Of a stretch of 64,000 bases of DNA, positions 1-11,849 are shown piece after piece. The stretch is from Halichoerus grypus (taxonomy: Eukaryota; Chordata; Mammalia; Carnivora; Phocidae): positions 52,211,530 through 52,275,529 of the forward strand of contig NC_135721.1 of the NCBI RefSeq assembly GCF_964656455.1, read 5' to 3'. The translations under genes and the position numbers were made by a program. The notes under the pieces were generated by a model. It was not told the DNA's origin. It searched no databases and was given only the letters and a program-made list of their open reading frames with translations. The first letter of the stretch is position 1. Each line of letters opens with the position of its first letter.

Positions 1-754
1 CTCCGACCCTCGGGCTGGGACCTTTGCACCTTTGTGCAAATGAAGTAGAGAAGAAGGGGGTCTTTGTGATCTGACTCATGCCAGCGACCTTACTGTACTA
101 TTAGTACAGATCATAAAAGAGTCTGTTGGGGTCCAGTCTTGTGGCTGGACATAAACAATCCCAAAGAAAAGGTTGCTCCTGGCATGGAACAGCAGGGCAT
201 TCTAGATTGTCTCCATCTCCAGATTTTAAAGATTCTGTGAGACGTTCTTCTTTACAGCCTGTGAACTTTGACCTTTTTCACCCCATCTTTGATTTAGGAC
301 AGAGGGAGTAAACAGCTTACAAGAGTATGGACTTTCCAAATCATTTGGGACCAGCAGGGGAGTCCTGTGCTAGCCTCTCTGAAGTGAGGGGTCCTCTTTA
401 GAGTGGATCCAGGCAGGAACTCAGTTTCAGCTTCATAGATCTTCCACCTGGGGAGTCCTCAGTGCTCCATTTTCCAGAGTTATTTCTCCAGACACATCTT
501 CCCCTCATTTGTAATCCTCTAAGACACTTACTCTCCAGTGTGACCATCCATGGTGGTTTTCCCCCACCAGCTATAACATGGAAACCTAGTGTCTTGGAAT
601 GCTTCATTAAACAATCATTTTGTTGTCAAATAAGTTTGGGGGACTCATAAAGCATTGCACCAGCCTGCCTCCAAAAGGATCCTCAATGTCCCTTCTTTCC
701 TGGTGTTAACACACCCCCACACACTGAATAACACTGTTTTGTGGGCAGTTGATG
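1..754. other. Intergenic, nothing recognised
   Basis: No open frame with coding character, no recognisable repeat family and no RNA gene is visible. The short open frames here (about 60-70 codons) are at chance length. Confidence 0.5.
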
Positions 755-1173
755 AGGTATGACAGAAATGATGATGTGTGACTTCTGAGGCAAGGTCATA
801 AAAGATACTGTGGTTTCCTTCTGGCTCCTTGGATAACTTGCTCGGGGGAGCTCATTGCCCTGTCAAAACGTCACTTAAGCAGCTATATGGAGGCATCCAT
901 GTGGCAAGAAACTGAGATGCCCCGCTGATAGCCAGCCACGTGAGTGACTCACCTTGAAAGTGGACCCTCCGGCCCCAGCCAAACTGACAGATGACTGCAG
1001 CCCTGGTCAACATCTTGACTACAGTCTTGTGAGAGACCCCAAGCTAGAAATACTCAACTAAGCCAATCCCAGATTTCTGACCCACAGAAATTATAAGATA
1101 ATTATTGTTTATTAGTGTTTTAAGCCTCTAATATTGGGGGTAACTTGTTATGGAATAATAGATAACTAGAAAA
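755..1173 (+). repeat. Ancient LTR-like interspersed repeat
   Basis: The stretch has the layout of an old mammalian solitary LTR-type repeat. It carries phrases such as GATGACTGCAGCCC and CTGACCCACAGAAA, then a terminal block with GTTTTAAGCC followed by TAACTTGTTATGGAATAATA. Recognition is by eye. I cannot name the subfamily, and old MaLR-type LTR is the best guess. Confidence 0.5.
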
Positions 1174-1588
1174 TCCTATTGTCACATTAAAGCTTTGAGA
1201 ATTTCTTTAAAAAAACGTTTAACTGTATTTTCCAGACTTACTTGGCCCTGAAACTGTTCTTGTCAAACAACACCTATTGACACCTACATTTTAGGAATTA
1301 CTGCTCTCAGGAAAAAAATAATTGGGAGGAGGTTAAAATACTCTAGACTTAGTCTGTGCAACTCTTGTTTTTCCATATCTCTGAAGTAGAACAAAGCTAT
1401 CCAGAGTCAATAACAGGGACAGAAGAAACTCTTGGTGTAATAGCAACATGATGGTTCAACAAGTCTGCAAGAGGAGACATTATCAGTTTCTTTGAACTGG
1501 CAACATTTTCCTTCGGTTGTTGGGATATAGAAGCCTTATAATTAGTGCATGTAGGGAAATGGGAGAGGTGGATCAGTCAGTTGAGGCT

Positions 1589-1660
1589 GGAGGAGAACTT
1601 GGGAAGGAGAGTCTTCATTGGGTTCCTGCTAACATTTCCCAGATTCATGTTACAGCTAAG
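1589..1660 (+). repeat. Unnamed dispersed repeat, copy A
   Basis: A 72-bp core matches the reverse complement of 14,120-14,191 at 65 of 72 positions by hand alignment. Similarity fades on both sides. Six of the seven differences fall where they would change the amino acid in the open frame spanning it, so it does not look like conserved coding sequence. The family is not recognised. Confidence 0.6.
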
Positions 1661-1699
1661 AGATGCCTAAGCAAACTCCTCTGCCTCTCAAACTCAAGT

Positions 1700-2869
1700 C
1701 AGTGGAAGAACGATATAAACTGTGATGTTGGGGCCATGGATAAAAATTTCGGAAGATGGAGAAGTGCAGGCAAACTAATCATGTAAGTGGAAGTGTTTGA
1801 ATGGTAATCTGGAAGCCAAGGTAAGGGTAAGTTTCTTGGAGGAAGAAGCAGTCAAGAGTGTCACAAGCTGTGAAAGTCAAGAGCATAAGCCCCAAGAAAA
1901 CCCCACTGATCTGACACGTGTCATTGTGTCACCAAGGAGATTCCAGGGAGGTAGTGCTGGTGGGTGTTGGACTGCACTGGGTTACTAGGAAGGGGAAGCT
2001 TCTCCTTCAAGAAGTAGAGAGGGTAACTTGTGAATGTTTGAATGTTTTACATTCCGTAAGGAAGGATCCCAGGATACTTAAGGATACCAGAAATTTCAAA
2101 TGCCCTGCCCTCCAAAAGATTGGAGAGTTTGTCTTACTAGACTGATTGTCTTAAGGGTTTAGTCCTGCACTACTGTTGTAACTGAATTTTCCAGATTTCC
2201 TTCTTTGAGATAGAAATTGTTAAGTATGACCTGCCTGTCTACCAGCCTCCAGTGATTCACTGTCCCATACTTGCCCCCCACCTCCAATATGTGACTGAGC
2301 CCCTTTTGTCAAGCTGTCAAAAAATTTTTTTTCCTGTCTTGGTAACGTTCCATGTAACTTTCAAGAGTTTCAGAGGGCACTTAACCATTTGTCTGGGTTC
2401 TTGACAAAAGTTCTGGAAAATGCTCCAGATAACACAGACTACCCAAGAAAACTTGGGAAATTCTTTCCTTAGAAATATTTGTCCAAAATAGGGACAGAAT
2501 ACAGACAGATCTGACACCTTCTACCAAATTTTGGGTCAACCAAGTAGGTCCAATGTTTGCCAGGTTCTTGTAGTTCCTACTGGTCCGTGGACTTTGGTGG
2601 TATCACATAACTTCCTAAGGCAAAATAACAGTAAAATAGTCTCTTTTCATTGTCATGAGATTTCCTTCGTGCTTGTCCTCCGTAGGACTACCATTTGCAA
2701 AAGGTCAAGGCAGCCTTCCTACAAGGAATTTATCATTCAGAACAACAAAGTTTCTAAAGAATCCAAATCCATTGAATAGTGGCTTTTGGTCAAAAGAAAA
2801 GCAAAGGTACTAGTCATGATTTTAGGCCCAAGGGCAAAATCATAGTCTAGAGCAAATACCCTGATGACA
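1700..2869. other. Intergenic, nothing recognised
   Basis: The stretch holds only short chance open frames of 60-80 codons. No repeat family, promoter or RNA gene was recognised by eye. Confidence 0.4.
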
Positions 2870-3720
2870 TCTCATAGGCCAGGTTATTCACAGCCTCAGC
2901 TCAGAAACACTCAAAGCTACACTGAATCCAGTATCCCATTAATCGCCCACCCAAAGCCCAGCCCAGACTACCTTGAAGATCAATTTAATCCAGTACCTCC
3001 CTTGAAATCCTGTTGACACGGCTACAACCCTACTCTGATCAATTCAGAGCCCTGAACAAAAATGAGCTAATTTCATATCTTAGTTAGTGTTGGCCCAGGG
3101 ACAGATCCTGTTTAATCTGGTTTACAGTGAAGCTCAGCTAAGCCTGCAAACCATCATAATCCTTCCTAAATCACACCCAAGCCCAGCATGAAGTTTAATC
3201 ACCAATCCACTCTTAGCCCAATCCAGCTAGAGTCTAGCCAAAACTCAAAGCCTAACACAGCAGGCACAACAAGGAAGACACATTCCTATAAGGTCTTAAC
3301 CAAGAGAATAATCCATAATTCATGCCAGCATATCCTGAAAAGAATCTGTCCCAGATCTCTCATAAGGGCTCAAAACCTTGCTGAACAAAATCTTCATTTC
3401 ATCTAGATCAGAGATCAGGCCAATCCAACCCAGAACCCAGAAGAGAGATAAAATGGACCAGTACAGTCCAGGGTCTTGACAAGCCCAGAGCTTACAAATG
3501 CCCAGTGGAAGACTATATCAGACAACGTAAAGCCAGCAAAAACCCAAGCACAAGACCAAGTAAAGCCCTTTTCTGTCCAGTTCTGCTCAGCCCTGGCATA
3601 TTTAAGCATATTCAAGACCAGGGTCTTATTCAGAGAACCCAGACCAATTTATAACTGAAGATACCAGACGAAATCTACCTAGGCCTGTCAAGCCCATAAC
3701 TCCTTTGACACTTTTACTAT
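2870..3720. other. A/C-rich strand-asymmetric stretch
   Basis: The plus strand is strongly enriched in A and C, with many recurrences of short words such as AGCCCAG, AATCCA and CCCAG. G and T runs are scarce. It resembles a decayed low-order tandem repeat or an old repeat body, but no clear period or family could be set by eye. The open frames in it are by-products of the composition. Confidence 0.4.
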
Positions 3721-4035
3721 GTGTCCAAGTCCCAAGCCAGACAAACCCGTAGCTCTCAAAGTGTGTGAACATGATAAGAATATTTGGAAGGGGTACCAAG
3801 AAGGTGAGGGCAAAGAGGTTTACTCACTCTGTAATAACCAATGGAGCTTTTTCAAGATACCTATATCTGTAGAATATCAGAAAGAGATGCGGGGATTTCA
3901 GGGACACATACAATTTCACAGACCACACAGTCTTATAGCGGCCAATTTCTTTTCGCTCTTGCTTCACATGTTCATCTCTGATTAGATTTATTGTAGAATT
4001 AACGGTAATTCCCATAAACTGTTTTGAGTATTAAT
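3721..4035. other. Intergenic, nothing recognised
   Basis: Non-repetitive by eye, with no supported gene. Confidence 0.35.
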
Positions 4036-4039
4036 CAGG

Positions 4040-4256
4040 ACAGCACACTAATAGCATAATTGCACACAGGCTATCTGGGGCAAAGCCATTACTAACCAGG
4101 TGACATTACTAACAAGATATATGACTTGTCCATAACACAGCTTCCCATCTGCAAAATGGGGTTACAAATATTACCTACTTCATTGAGTTGTGTGGTTTCA
4201 ATGAGATAATGCGTGTCATGGGTAGTCCTCAGGAAACACACAATAAATGTTGGCTT
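4040..4256 (+). repeat. MIR SINE, plus strand
   Basis: The segment carries the MIR core and tail signature: CATCTGCAAAATGGGG, a TACCTACTTCATTGAGTTGT block, and a terminal ACACAATAAATGTTGGC. This is a diverged mammalian-wide SINE. Confidence 0.75.
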
Positions 4257-4680
4257 TTATTGTTATTGTGGGATTCTGGGGAATTGCTTGTGAATTTCTT
4301 CTAGAGATGAGACGAATAAATTTCGAAGAACCACTTTCAGGGTGTTTGATTTTTCTACCACCAGTGAAACAAAGCTGTTTCTGTACCATGTGCATTCACA
4401 TTATGAACTCTGAGAAATGCAAAGGTGAAGATTCTAGCTCATCCAGGAACTACTGGGATTTGAAGATTTCCTAGGATACATGCAGAAAACAAACAGAAAA
4501 CATACTTTGGAGCTATCAAAAATCTATTGGCAGCAATACTGTTTCTGCTAGCCAAGAATGCTAGATAGCTAAACTCTAAAGAAATGTCTGAGAAAATGGT
4601 TATAATCAGTGATGCTTTTTCTTCTGAGGCTGGTTTTTAGATCTAATGTTATAATAATTGAAACTTCTTTCTGATACTGT

Positions 4681-4870
4681 TTTTTTTTTTTTTTTTTAAG
4701 ATCTAACAATCCCTAGAAAAGAACCTTCCTTATTTTTCCTCATTAACTCATTCATTCATTCAAAAATAGTTTTTGGATATCTACTATAGGGCAGGCCCTG
4801 TGCCTACACTGAAGATACAAAGATGAATAACACATGGACCTTGCATAATTTACTTGGGAGACACAAATGC
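4681..4870. repeat. Poly(T) run and L2-like fragment
   Basis: A run of about 17 T at 4,681-4,697 is followed at about 4,740 by CATTCATTCATTC and CTACTATAGGGCAGGCCCTG. That is the usual pattern of an L2 3' end in reverse orientation. Confidence 0.5.
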
Positions 4871-6485
4871 ATAAATAGGTATTGATACAATTTGGTTAAC
4901 CTCTCTTCTAGAGGAAACTCAACATGTCCCTTCTACCCCACCATGCCAATTCTAAGGAGAACTAGGTCTAAAGTAATGGAATCCTCAGAGATGTACTGTT
5001 GAACTACAACTCTTTGAGTTGTCCCAGGATGTGAATGAGTTAAGACATGACAAATGTTTCTTCCTGCTGGTAATGAGATACTCCTTCCTTAAGGAGATCC
5101 AAAAGTGATCAGGGAGGATCCCATGACAAAGAGACCAAGGTCTGGGCTGCTTAAGGAATACCCAGGATCCTTGTTCCTATTCATGATCCATCACAGATCA
5201 TCAGGGTACAGAGGGCTTGGGGCAGAGCTGTAACTAGTAACTCTGCATTTACCTCATGAGTTTGCCTCTGAGCATTGACTCCTTAAGGAAACGCTTGGGA
5301 GACCTGGGTTAACTTTCTGGCATAGGTTTTCAGGCTCAACTGAATGTGTGTCCAAGATAGATGTTTAAGAAGTAGGCTCATTCTGGAACCTCTAACATAA
5401 AAACATTTGCCCTTACTGTGGCCAAAGTAAGAGTGGAGAAGTCCTATGTCATTCATTGTGAGAGGGCCTCTCTGCCCCATGGGATCAGGACTGATTCCTG
5501 AATCTAGATAAAACTCCTTTCAAAATAAGTTGAGCTCAAGACATGGATGGTACTGCTTCCCAGGTTTGTTTTCTTTTCAATCATATTTGTCATCAAAGAT
5601 TGAGGACTGACCTGCTCTGAAATCTTAATCATGGTCATAAATTTAGACACTTAAAATGTGAGCTTAAGTCAAAAAAGATAGCGAGGTCAATCAATAAACA
5701 CATAAAATGACTAAGAGCCCCTACAGCATAGAATTATCACCTTCAGTTGAAATGGAGGAAAAATCCAGTGTAATTGTTACAAATCTAAGAGCTAACGAGG
5801 AAGAAATAAAACTCATTCCCAGAATACTGTCCTCTAGAAACCAGATTTGCTCAGAGGCAGAAGGAAATCAGGTGGCAGATAAGAAAACTTTACAAGTTGG
5901 TGTCTCAAAAACAGAAACTATAAAATTGAAGTATGGAGGGAGTTTATCATAAACTTAATAAGTAATGAGATCAGTTTAAAATGCTGTTCTTAATCATGTG
6001 GTTAATCTAGGGACTGTGGGAAAAGAGGGGAAAAAAAAAAAGGAAAGGAAAACATCCAAATCTGGCAAACTGTATGCATATATAGTAGCATTTTTGGAAT
6101 ACCTTTTCCACACTTTGATAGTTCCCCATAAATCAGGTTCTCCTAGCGTAAAATTAAAACAACAATAACCATATTTTTTAGTCTTCATCACTGCTATAGT
6201 TCAGATATATGTTGAATTGTCCTACCTGTATCTTTATTAGGGTTACTTCCTCCCTCTCTGAGAAAGTTTTCTCAAACTCTCAAAGTTTTCGATATTTCCT
6301 CCTTCACTCTTAATTGATACTGCTGCTTCATTTTTATTTGGAAAATTAGAATCCAAAAGAAGCTTATATATGTAATTCTTACATGCAGGAATGATGCCCA
6401 TGCTGAAGAACCTTTGAAGCCATGAGTGTATAAGTGGAAGTTATGAGTGTGCTTGCACACCACCCTGGGCTAGTGAAGAGAATGA
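4871..6485. other. Intergenic, nothing recognised
   Basis: No gene or confident repeat. The longest open frame (81 codons at 5,707-5,952) has no recognisable domain, and nothing around it suggests a gene. Confidence 0.4.
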
Positions 6486-6486
6486 T

Positions 6487-7012
6487 AAGAAATGAGGGTC
6501 AACAGCAATTGCACTACTAGGCATTTATCTAGAGGACACAAACATAGTGATTCGAAGGGGCAGCTGCACCCCAATGTTTATAGCAGCAATGTCCACAATA
6601 GCCAAAATATGGAAAGAGCTGAGATGTCCATCGACAGATGAATGGATAAAGAAGATGTGGTATATATCTACAATGGAATATTACTCAGCCATCAAAAAAA
6701 TGAAATCTTACCATTTGCAACGATGTGGATGGAACTAGTGGGTATTATGCTAAGTGAAATAAGTTACTCAGAGGAAGACAAATACCATATGATTTCACTC
6801 ATCTGTGGAATTTAAGAAACAAAACAGATGAGCACAGGGGAAGGGAGGGAAAAATAAAACAAGACAAAATCAGAGAGGGAGACAAACCATAAGAGACTCT
6901 TAACTATAGGAAACAAACTGAGGATTGCTGGAGGGGTGGTGGGTGGGAGGATAGGGTAACTGGGTGATGGGAATTAAGGAGGGCACTTCATGTAATGAGC
7001 ACTGGGTATTAT
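6487..7012 (+). mobile_element. L1 3' end (ORF2 tail and 3' UTR), truncated
   Basis: The element starts inside the last part of L1 ORF2. The open frame at 6,547-6,738 includes the typical ORF2 C-terminal run with WYISTMEYYSAIKK. It continues into a purine-rich carnivore L1 3' UTR with AAACTGAGGATTGCTGG and GGGTGATGGG. The 5' end is missing and the copy is not competent. Confidence 0.85.
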
Positions 7013-8455
7013 ATGCAACAGATGAATCTCTCTTTCTATATATATATCCTGTTGGTTCTATTTCTCTGGAGAACCCTGACTATACACCAACTCAAGGTAA
7101 AGACAAAGAGAATTCTTAGGATGACAGCAAAGGGACATCCCACGATGATGGTGGTGCAGATGGTTTAGAGTGCTGCCAATCCAGATAGGAGGAGAACAAA
7201 GATCTCCTAAGAGTATACTGCCAAAGGGGAAGAAAGAAATCAGTAGCTACCTTGTTGTAATTGACACAGGGGAGCTAAATCTCACCTTTGAAATAGAAAG
7301 TCAATGGAAAATGTTTGAGATTTATGAATCAAAATAGATTCAGTGTGTGCATATCATTTGGAAACATGGCAATGTGTAAATGGTGGAATTAGCTAAATTG
7401 TTGAAAGGGGATGGGGACTGGGAGCCATGGAGGTTGGTGGGGCAAAAAACAGGGACATTGCTATATGACTTTTAGACAATTTGACTTTTAACTGATGTGC
7501 TTTTATTATTTTGAGTAAAAACTAAAAACATTTTTTTAAATGGGATGCTTCAGATTTTGCTAAAGATTCTGTAAGTCTGTTTGATTCTATTGGACTATTA
7601 GCATGGTGTGATGTCACGTTTTCTTTGAAAATAACAATCATATGGACTAGATATCCATACACTGAGGTATTTATAAAATAAAGTTGAAAAAATTGAAAAA
7701 GTTGAAAAATAGAGCACAGAGCAATTTATAAACATAAAAGCAACAAAAACCATATACACATGTGTATCTCATGTATATATAGTAGAAGCAACATAAAACA
7801 TTAAAAAGCAACATAAAAACCATATATATACATACATATTATAGGTATCCATAGTATATATGACTATGTATATGATTTTTAGTGTTGCCCTCAATATTTA
7901 GAAATTACTGTTTATTTTATATATGTAAATAAGTAAGTACACACACACAAAAACACACCCAGTTGTAATTAAAATGGAAAATAATGCCTAACATTAGAAT
8001 GATTTCAAAAGTTAAAAAATTTTGGATCATTATCAAAATGGTATATTACATGGCTGTTAAAAATAAAATACATGAAGACTGTGACACATGAGAAAGTGTT
8101 CACGGTGCATTATTACATGAAACATTGAGAATGTATGTAGGTTATCATGGCAAGTAGGAAAAATACTCATGTGGATAAGAGTGCAAAAGTGAATTTTACA
8201 AATCAAATAGTTCAGGAAACAAAAAATCAATTGAAGGAGAGATGGTGGATGTAGTTAGTGGCAAGTTAGCTGTGAAGCTGTAAAGGGACAGTAGCTGGGC
8301 TAAGGAAGGTGGAGGTGGGAGAGAAACTCGCCCACCTGCAAGGCTGAAGGAGGTTTTGTGTTTGCTTGTTTGTATGATTCTTTATTTTAAGTTGGGAGAT
8401 TGCTTTGGTTGGTATTCAGGACTGAGGAAGGAACAAGGGAATGTAGAAGCTGATA
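7013..8455. other. AT-rich intergenic sequence
   Basis: AT-rich, with short TA-type microsatellites around 7,038-7,048 and 7,740-7,880 and no supported gene. A TTCTATTTCTCTGGAGAACC motif near 7,057 resembles the end of an old LTR-type repeat, but too little remains to name it. Confidence 0.4.
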
Positions 8456-8458
8456 GTC

Positions 8459-8648
8459 TGGGAGGGAGAAGGAGAGCGAGGGAGAGAAAGAGAGAGGGAG
8501 GGAGATGGGGCGAGGGAAGGAGGGAGGGAGAGCAGGAGGGAGGGAAGATGGAGGGAGGGAGAGAGGGAAGGGGGAATGAGGGAGGGAGTGAGGGAGGGGG
8601 GACTGAGGGAAGGGGGGAGAAGGAGGAAGAAGAAGGAGGAGAAAAAGG
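8459..8648 (+). repeat. GGGA/GGA-rich purine tract
   Basis: About 190 bases are almost pure G and A on the plus strand, built from irregular GGGA, GAGG and AGAG units. The 154-residue Gly/Glu/Arg-rich open frame on the plus strand and the Ser/Pro/Leu-rich frame opposite it are translations of this repeat, not genes. Confidence 0.9.
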
Positions 8649-8784
8649 CTACCAGGGAGAGAGATGGGGAGAGAGGTGGTGCTGGCGTGAGGAGGAAGGT
8701 AGCATTCGGAGCACCGAAGCAGAGGTTAGCCTGGGCCAAGGAAATGAACTAGCACATGGCGGGAATTCTACTAGGGGGTCACCG

Positions 8785-8925
8785 ATGCTGTATTTCATGT
8801 CATACTCACAACAACTGTGATTTTGACATTATGATCCTCATTTCATGAGTGAAAACCTGAGGCTCAGAGAGGTCAAATAACTTTCTTTAAAAATCTGTGC
8901 GCCTGTAGGCAATAGAGCTAGGATG
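8785..8925 (-). repeat. MIR SINE, minus strand
   Basis: The plus strand reads as reversed MIR: a block ending CCTCATTTCATGAGTG, then CTGAGGCTCAGAGAGGTCAAATAAC. Confidence 0.7.
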
Positions 8926-10094
8926 GTTTCTCGCCTGTGCTCTTTCCACCTTGTGACCTTTTGAGATGGCAGAAGGAATGCTAAGAGGGAAGTCCGTAAG
9001 AGGGTAACAAAGTCTCCAAGAAAGTCCGTAATAGGGAAGAGGAGGAATTGAAGAAGTTTTGAAAGATTAAGTTTAAACAGGATAATCCTTTTTCTGTGAT
9101 TTTCGGCCACTACTTGAGTTCCTGGGAAAAAGCTTCCTGGATTCCATTCATAGCGCAGTGGTTGCCTAACAAGGCGCTGAACTTCAACGTTTCTTTATTC
9201 TACTGCCAGGACGTGGGTTTTTGTATTGTCACTTTACAGTCTACCTAAATGTCTTCAATCATTTAAATGACTGTGTCGTGTTTAGGTAAGTGGGTGATGA
9301 AGCTTCTTCTTTTGACTTACGTAAGTTGAAGATTCTAGAATGCAAATGGGGTTGCTAGTTTCATTACTGTAAAATGACTTCTGCAGAGCAGATATACAAC
9401 AAGCAGAGAAGGGAAGCATCCCTTGAAAATAAGTGCTCTAATTGCATTGGGTTTCCAAGAATGTCAATGGGTTCCTGGGAACACCCCCAGACTCTGAAAG
9501 GTGAGGCCTGTTAGAGTCTGAGATGCTGCAGATCCCCGACTCTGTGGGGCCCAATATGCCTGCCCATCAGCCTGTGCCTCTCAGAGCTTGTATAAAACAA
9601 GAGAGGTCAATGCAGACTTCTGAGAAATCAGATTTTCAGAGTGCCTCTTGAATATAGCAGTATGTTTGGGGTCAAAGACTGTCTACTAGTTGAAAGCCTT
9701 AAGGGTCAATTCAGGCCATCTGAGGCCAGGTCTTCCTTTAGGAGGAGTGGCAGGGAAATGCACATGCTTATAGAACTTGGAATAGCTGTCCTCTTTCAGC
9801 TCCTGGGAAAGGGGCTGTGCGTGTCCACTTCTCCCTGAGTTGCCGCCAAAAGAATCCTGTTTCCTTCTCACGTTGTGGCCACCATCCTTCTCTTTGAAGG
9901 AAAATGGCGGGAGAAGGAGCTGAGCTAACACTAAAGCCTCTGTCAGAGGGTTTGGACAGTGCTGGTAAGAGGAGGCGGGACCAGAACCAGGAGTGGACTG
10001 TGGTGGGTCGGGGATGAAAGAGAAAATTAACAAGTGGCAGATTCTCTGTCCACCAGGCTCCTGCATGAACTTCAGTGGCCAGTGGAGATAATAG
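8926..10094. other. Intergenic, nothing recognised
   Basis: Overlapping open frames of 109 and 126 codons occur on the minus strand at 9,686-10,097. They lie in a locally GC-richer patch and show no recognisable domain. I do not call a gene. Confidence 0.4.
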
Positions 10095-10455
10095 CATTGG
10101 CCAGTGTTCTGGTCATCTACTGCTGCAAAGAAACCACTCCAAAATGTAATGACTTTAACAGAAATTGATTATCATGGCTCACAGTTCTGTGGGTTCACTA
10201 GGGCTCAGTTGGACACCTCTAATTTGGGGTCTCCCACATAGTCACAGCAAGATATCTGCTGGGCTGCAGCCGGTGAAAGGATCAACTGGGCTAGACAATC
10301 GAGATGGTCCATTCACATGACTGGCAGTTGAGGCTGGCTGTCAACTGGGAGCTTAGGTGTACATGTGTCCTCCCCAGGTGGCATGGGCTTCTTGGCAACT
10401 GGGTTCTCTGAGAGAGTGGTTTGAGAGTGAGCATCCCAAGGAACTCAGGTGGAGG
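10095..10455 (+). repeat. Ancient interspersed repeat, family uncertain
   Basis: The layout (TCTACTGCTGCAAAGAAACC, then CAGTTCTGTGGGTTCACTAG and CAACTGGGAGCTTAGG) resembles a common old mammalian repeat of LTR or DNA-transposon type. I recognise the pattern but cannot name the family. Confidence 0.4.
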
Positions 10456-10496
10456 TGGCAAGTCTTAGAGCTGACCCTCAGAATTCTCAGAACGTT

Positions 10497-10700
10497 TCTC
10501 CTTCCCCTTCCATTTCCCCTTCCCCTTTCTTTTCTTCTTCTTCTTCCTCTTCCTCTTCCTCTCCTCCTCCCCCTTTTCCCTCCTCCTCCTCCTCCTCCTT
10601 CTTCTTCTTCCTCTTCCTCTTCCTCTTCTTTTTCTTCTTCTTCTTCTTCTTCTCCTTCTCCTTCTTCTCCTTCTCCTCCTCCTCCTCCTTCTTCCTCTTA
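10497..10700 (-). repeat. Long TTC/CTC polypyrimidine microsatellite
   Basis: About 200 bases are almost pure C and T on the plus strand, in irregular TTC, TCC and TTCC units. On the minus strand this is a GAA/GGA tract that starts just past the poly(A) signal of the PHF5A retrocopy. It probably grew out of that copy's poly(A) tail. Open frames of poly-Ser, poly-Pro, poly-Phe and poly-Arg here are artefacts of the repeat. Confidence 0.9.
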
Positions 10701-11635
10701 CCACAAAAGAAACACCTGCTTTATTAATACAACAGCAAAGGAAAGGGTTTCCAAGTTCTTAGAAGAAAAATAACATGAATAGGTACCATGTGCTAGGTGT
10801 TGCAAGATTAAATGTCCACATTGATTGTTCTGAGAGCTCCCCACCACACTGCAGATGTCTCATCAAGGACAGCTGTCCTCAGAGCTTCTGCCAAGAATAG
10901 GTTTCTCACTGAGGTAGTTTCACAGTCGGTTCCTCAATTTCTCAAACAGAAGACTGAAATGGTATCAGTCCTGTTTCAGAAGACTTATAACATATCAATT
11001 TGGAAAAGAGAGGCTTGTTTCTTGAATTCAAGCAAAATCATGACCCAATCTATCAATTTTTCTCTGCTCCAGTCTCCCAGAGTGCTCTGTGAATGAAGAT
11101 TCCTTTTCCATCCCTACCGCGTGTCTGGGTAAGAGGAGAAGAAAGGTGGAGCGGTGCCAGGGCACTAACAGGCACTCAGATGGGGCTCTGTGCTCCACTC
11201 TCTCTGTGCTGGCGGTACTAGGCATCTTTTCTGGCAGCTGTGGCAGCTTGGTGGGAGGAAGAGGCTACCCACCAGTCACATCTTCTTGAGGCCATATTTT
11301 TTTGCGTTGACAGAAGAGATCTGTCTTAGAGCTCCCCGGATTGACAATCTGTGGGCAACCATTTCTATCCTTCTCCTGGATGGTGCACTCCTTACAATCA
11401 TAGGTTTCAGAGACTCCAGGGTCTCCACAGATCACACAGCGCCCCTGGCAAGAGCCAAAATTATACTCATCACATGTGCACACCAGAGTTCAGGGACGCA
11501 CGTAGGGGTCACAGATCACACACTTGACATCACACCTTTCACACAGTCTTCAGATTGGCAAAGACAACCTGCTTGCGGCAAGAGATCAAATCCAGATGAT
11601 GTTTAGCCATAGCTCTGATACAAACTGGCCACCGA
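10497..11635 (-). pseudogene. PHF5A: PHF5A processed pseudogene
   Basis: This is an intronless, broken copy of PHF5A, which encodes the 110-residue PHD-finger-like component of the SF3b complex in U2 snRNP. The start codon is at 11,608-11,610 and the inherited stop at 11,276-11,278. The minus-strand frame 11,265-11,483 holds a long PHF5A-like block, with [11 protein letters not shown] and GSSKTDLF visible. Damage includes an indel near codons 18-21, a stop replacing a cysteine codon, a second zinc-type cysteine changed to tyrosine, and an extra A in an A run near the C-terminus. A likely 3' UTR follows to an AATAAA at 10,720-10,725 (minus strand) and then the purine tract. A candidate target-site duplication, CTCAGAA[C/T]GTT, lies at 10,486-10,496 and 11,636-11,646. 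Identity is by recognition; non-function is clear from the lesions. Confidence 0.92.
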
Positions 11636-11849
11636 CTCAGAATGTTACTTCTGATAGGTCTCTGTTGGCCAAGGAAAGTCATTTAGGCCAGCTTCACTCT
11701 GAAAGGTGAGAATTAGACTCTACTTTTTGAAGCAAGGAGAAGCATGCCTATATAGTGAGGTCAGGAATTGATGGAGGCCACATTTCAGGCATCTCCTGCA
11801 GCCTGGATAAACCTCAGTCAGAGCGTGACAGTGGTAGCCCCAGAATGTG

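Noticed and set aside
8356..8820. 154-codon plus-strand frame rich in Gly, Glu and Arg
   Set aside because: It is the translation of a GGGA/GAGG microsatellite and has no domain or gene context.
10357..10773. 138-codon Pro/Ser-rich frame and opposing poly-Arg frame
   Set aside because: Both are read from the polypyrimidine tract at 10,497-10,700.
11265..11483. PHF5A-like frame as a functional gene
   Set aside because: Only the C-terminal part is open. Upstream frameshift, internal stop, lost cysteines and a tail-like tract mark it as a processed pseudogene.
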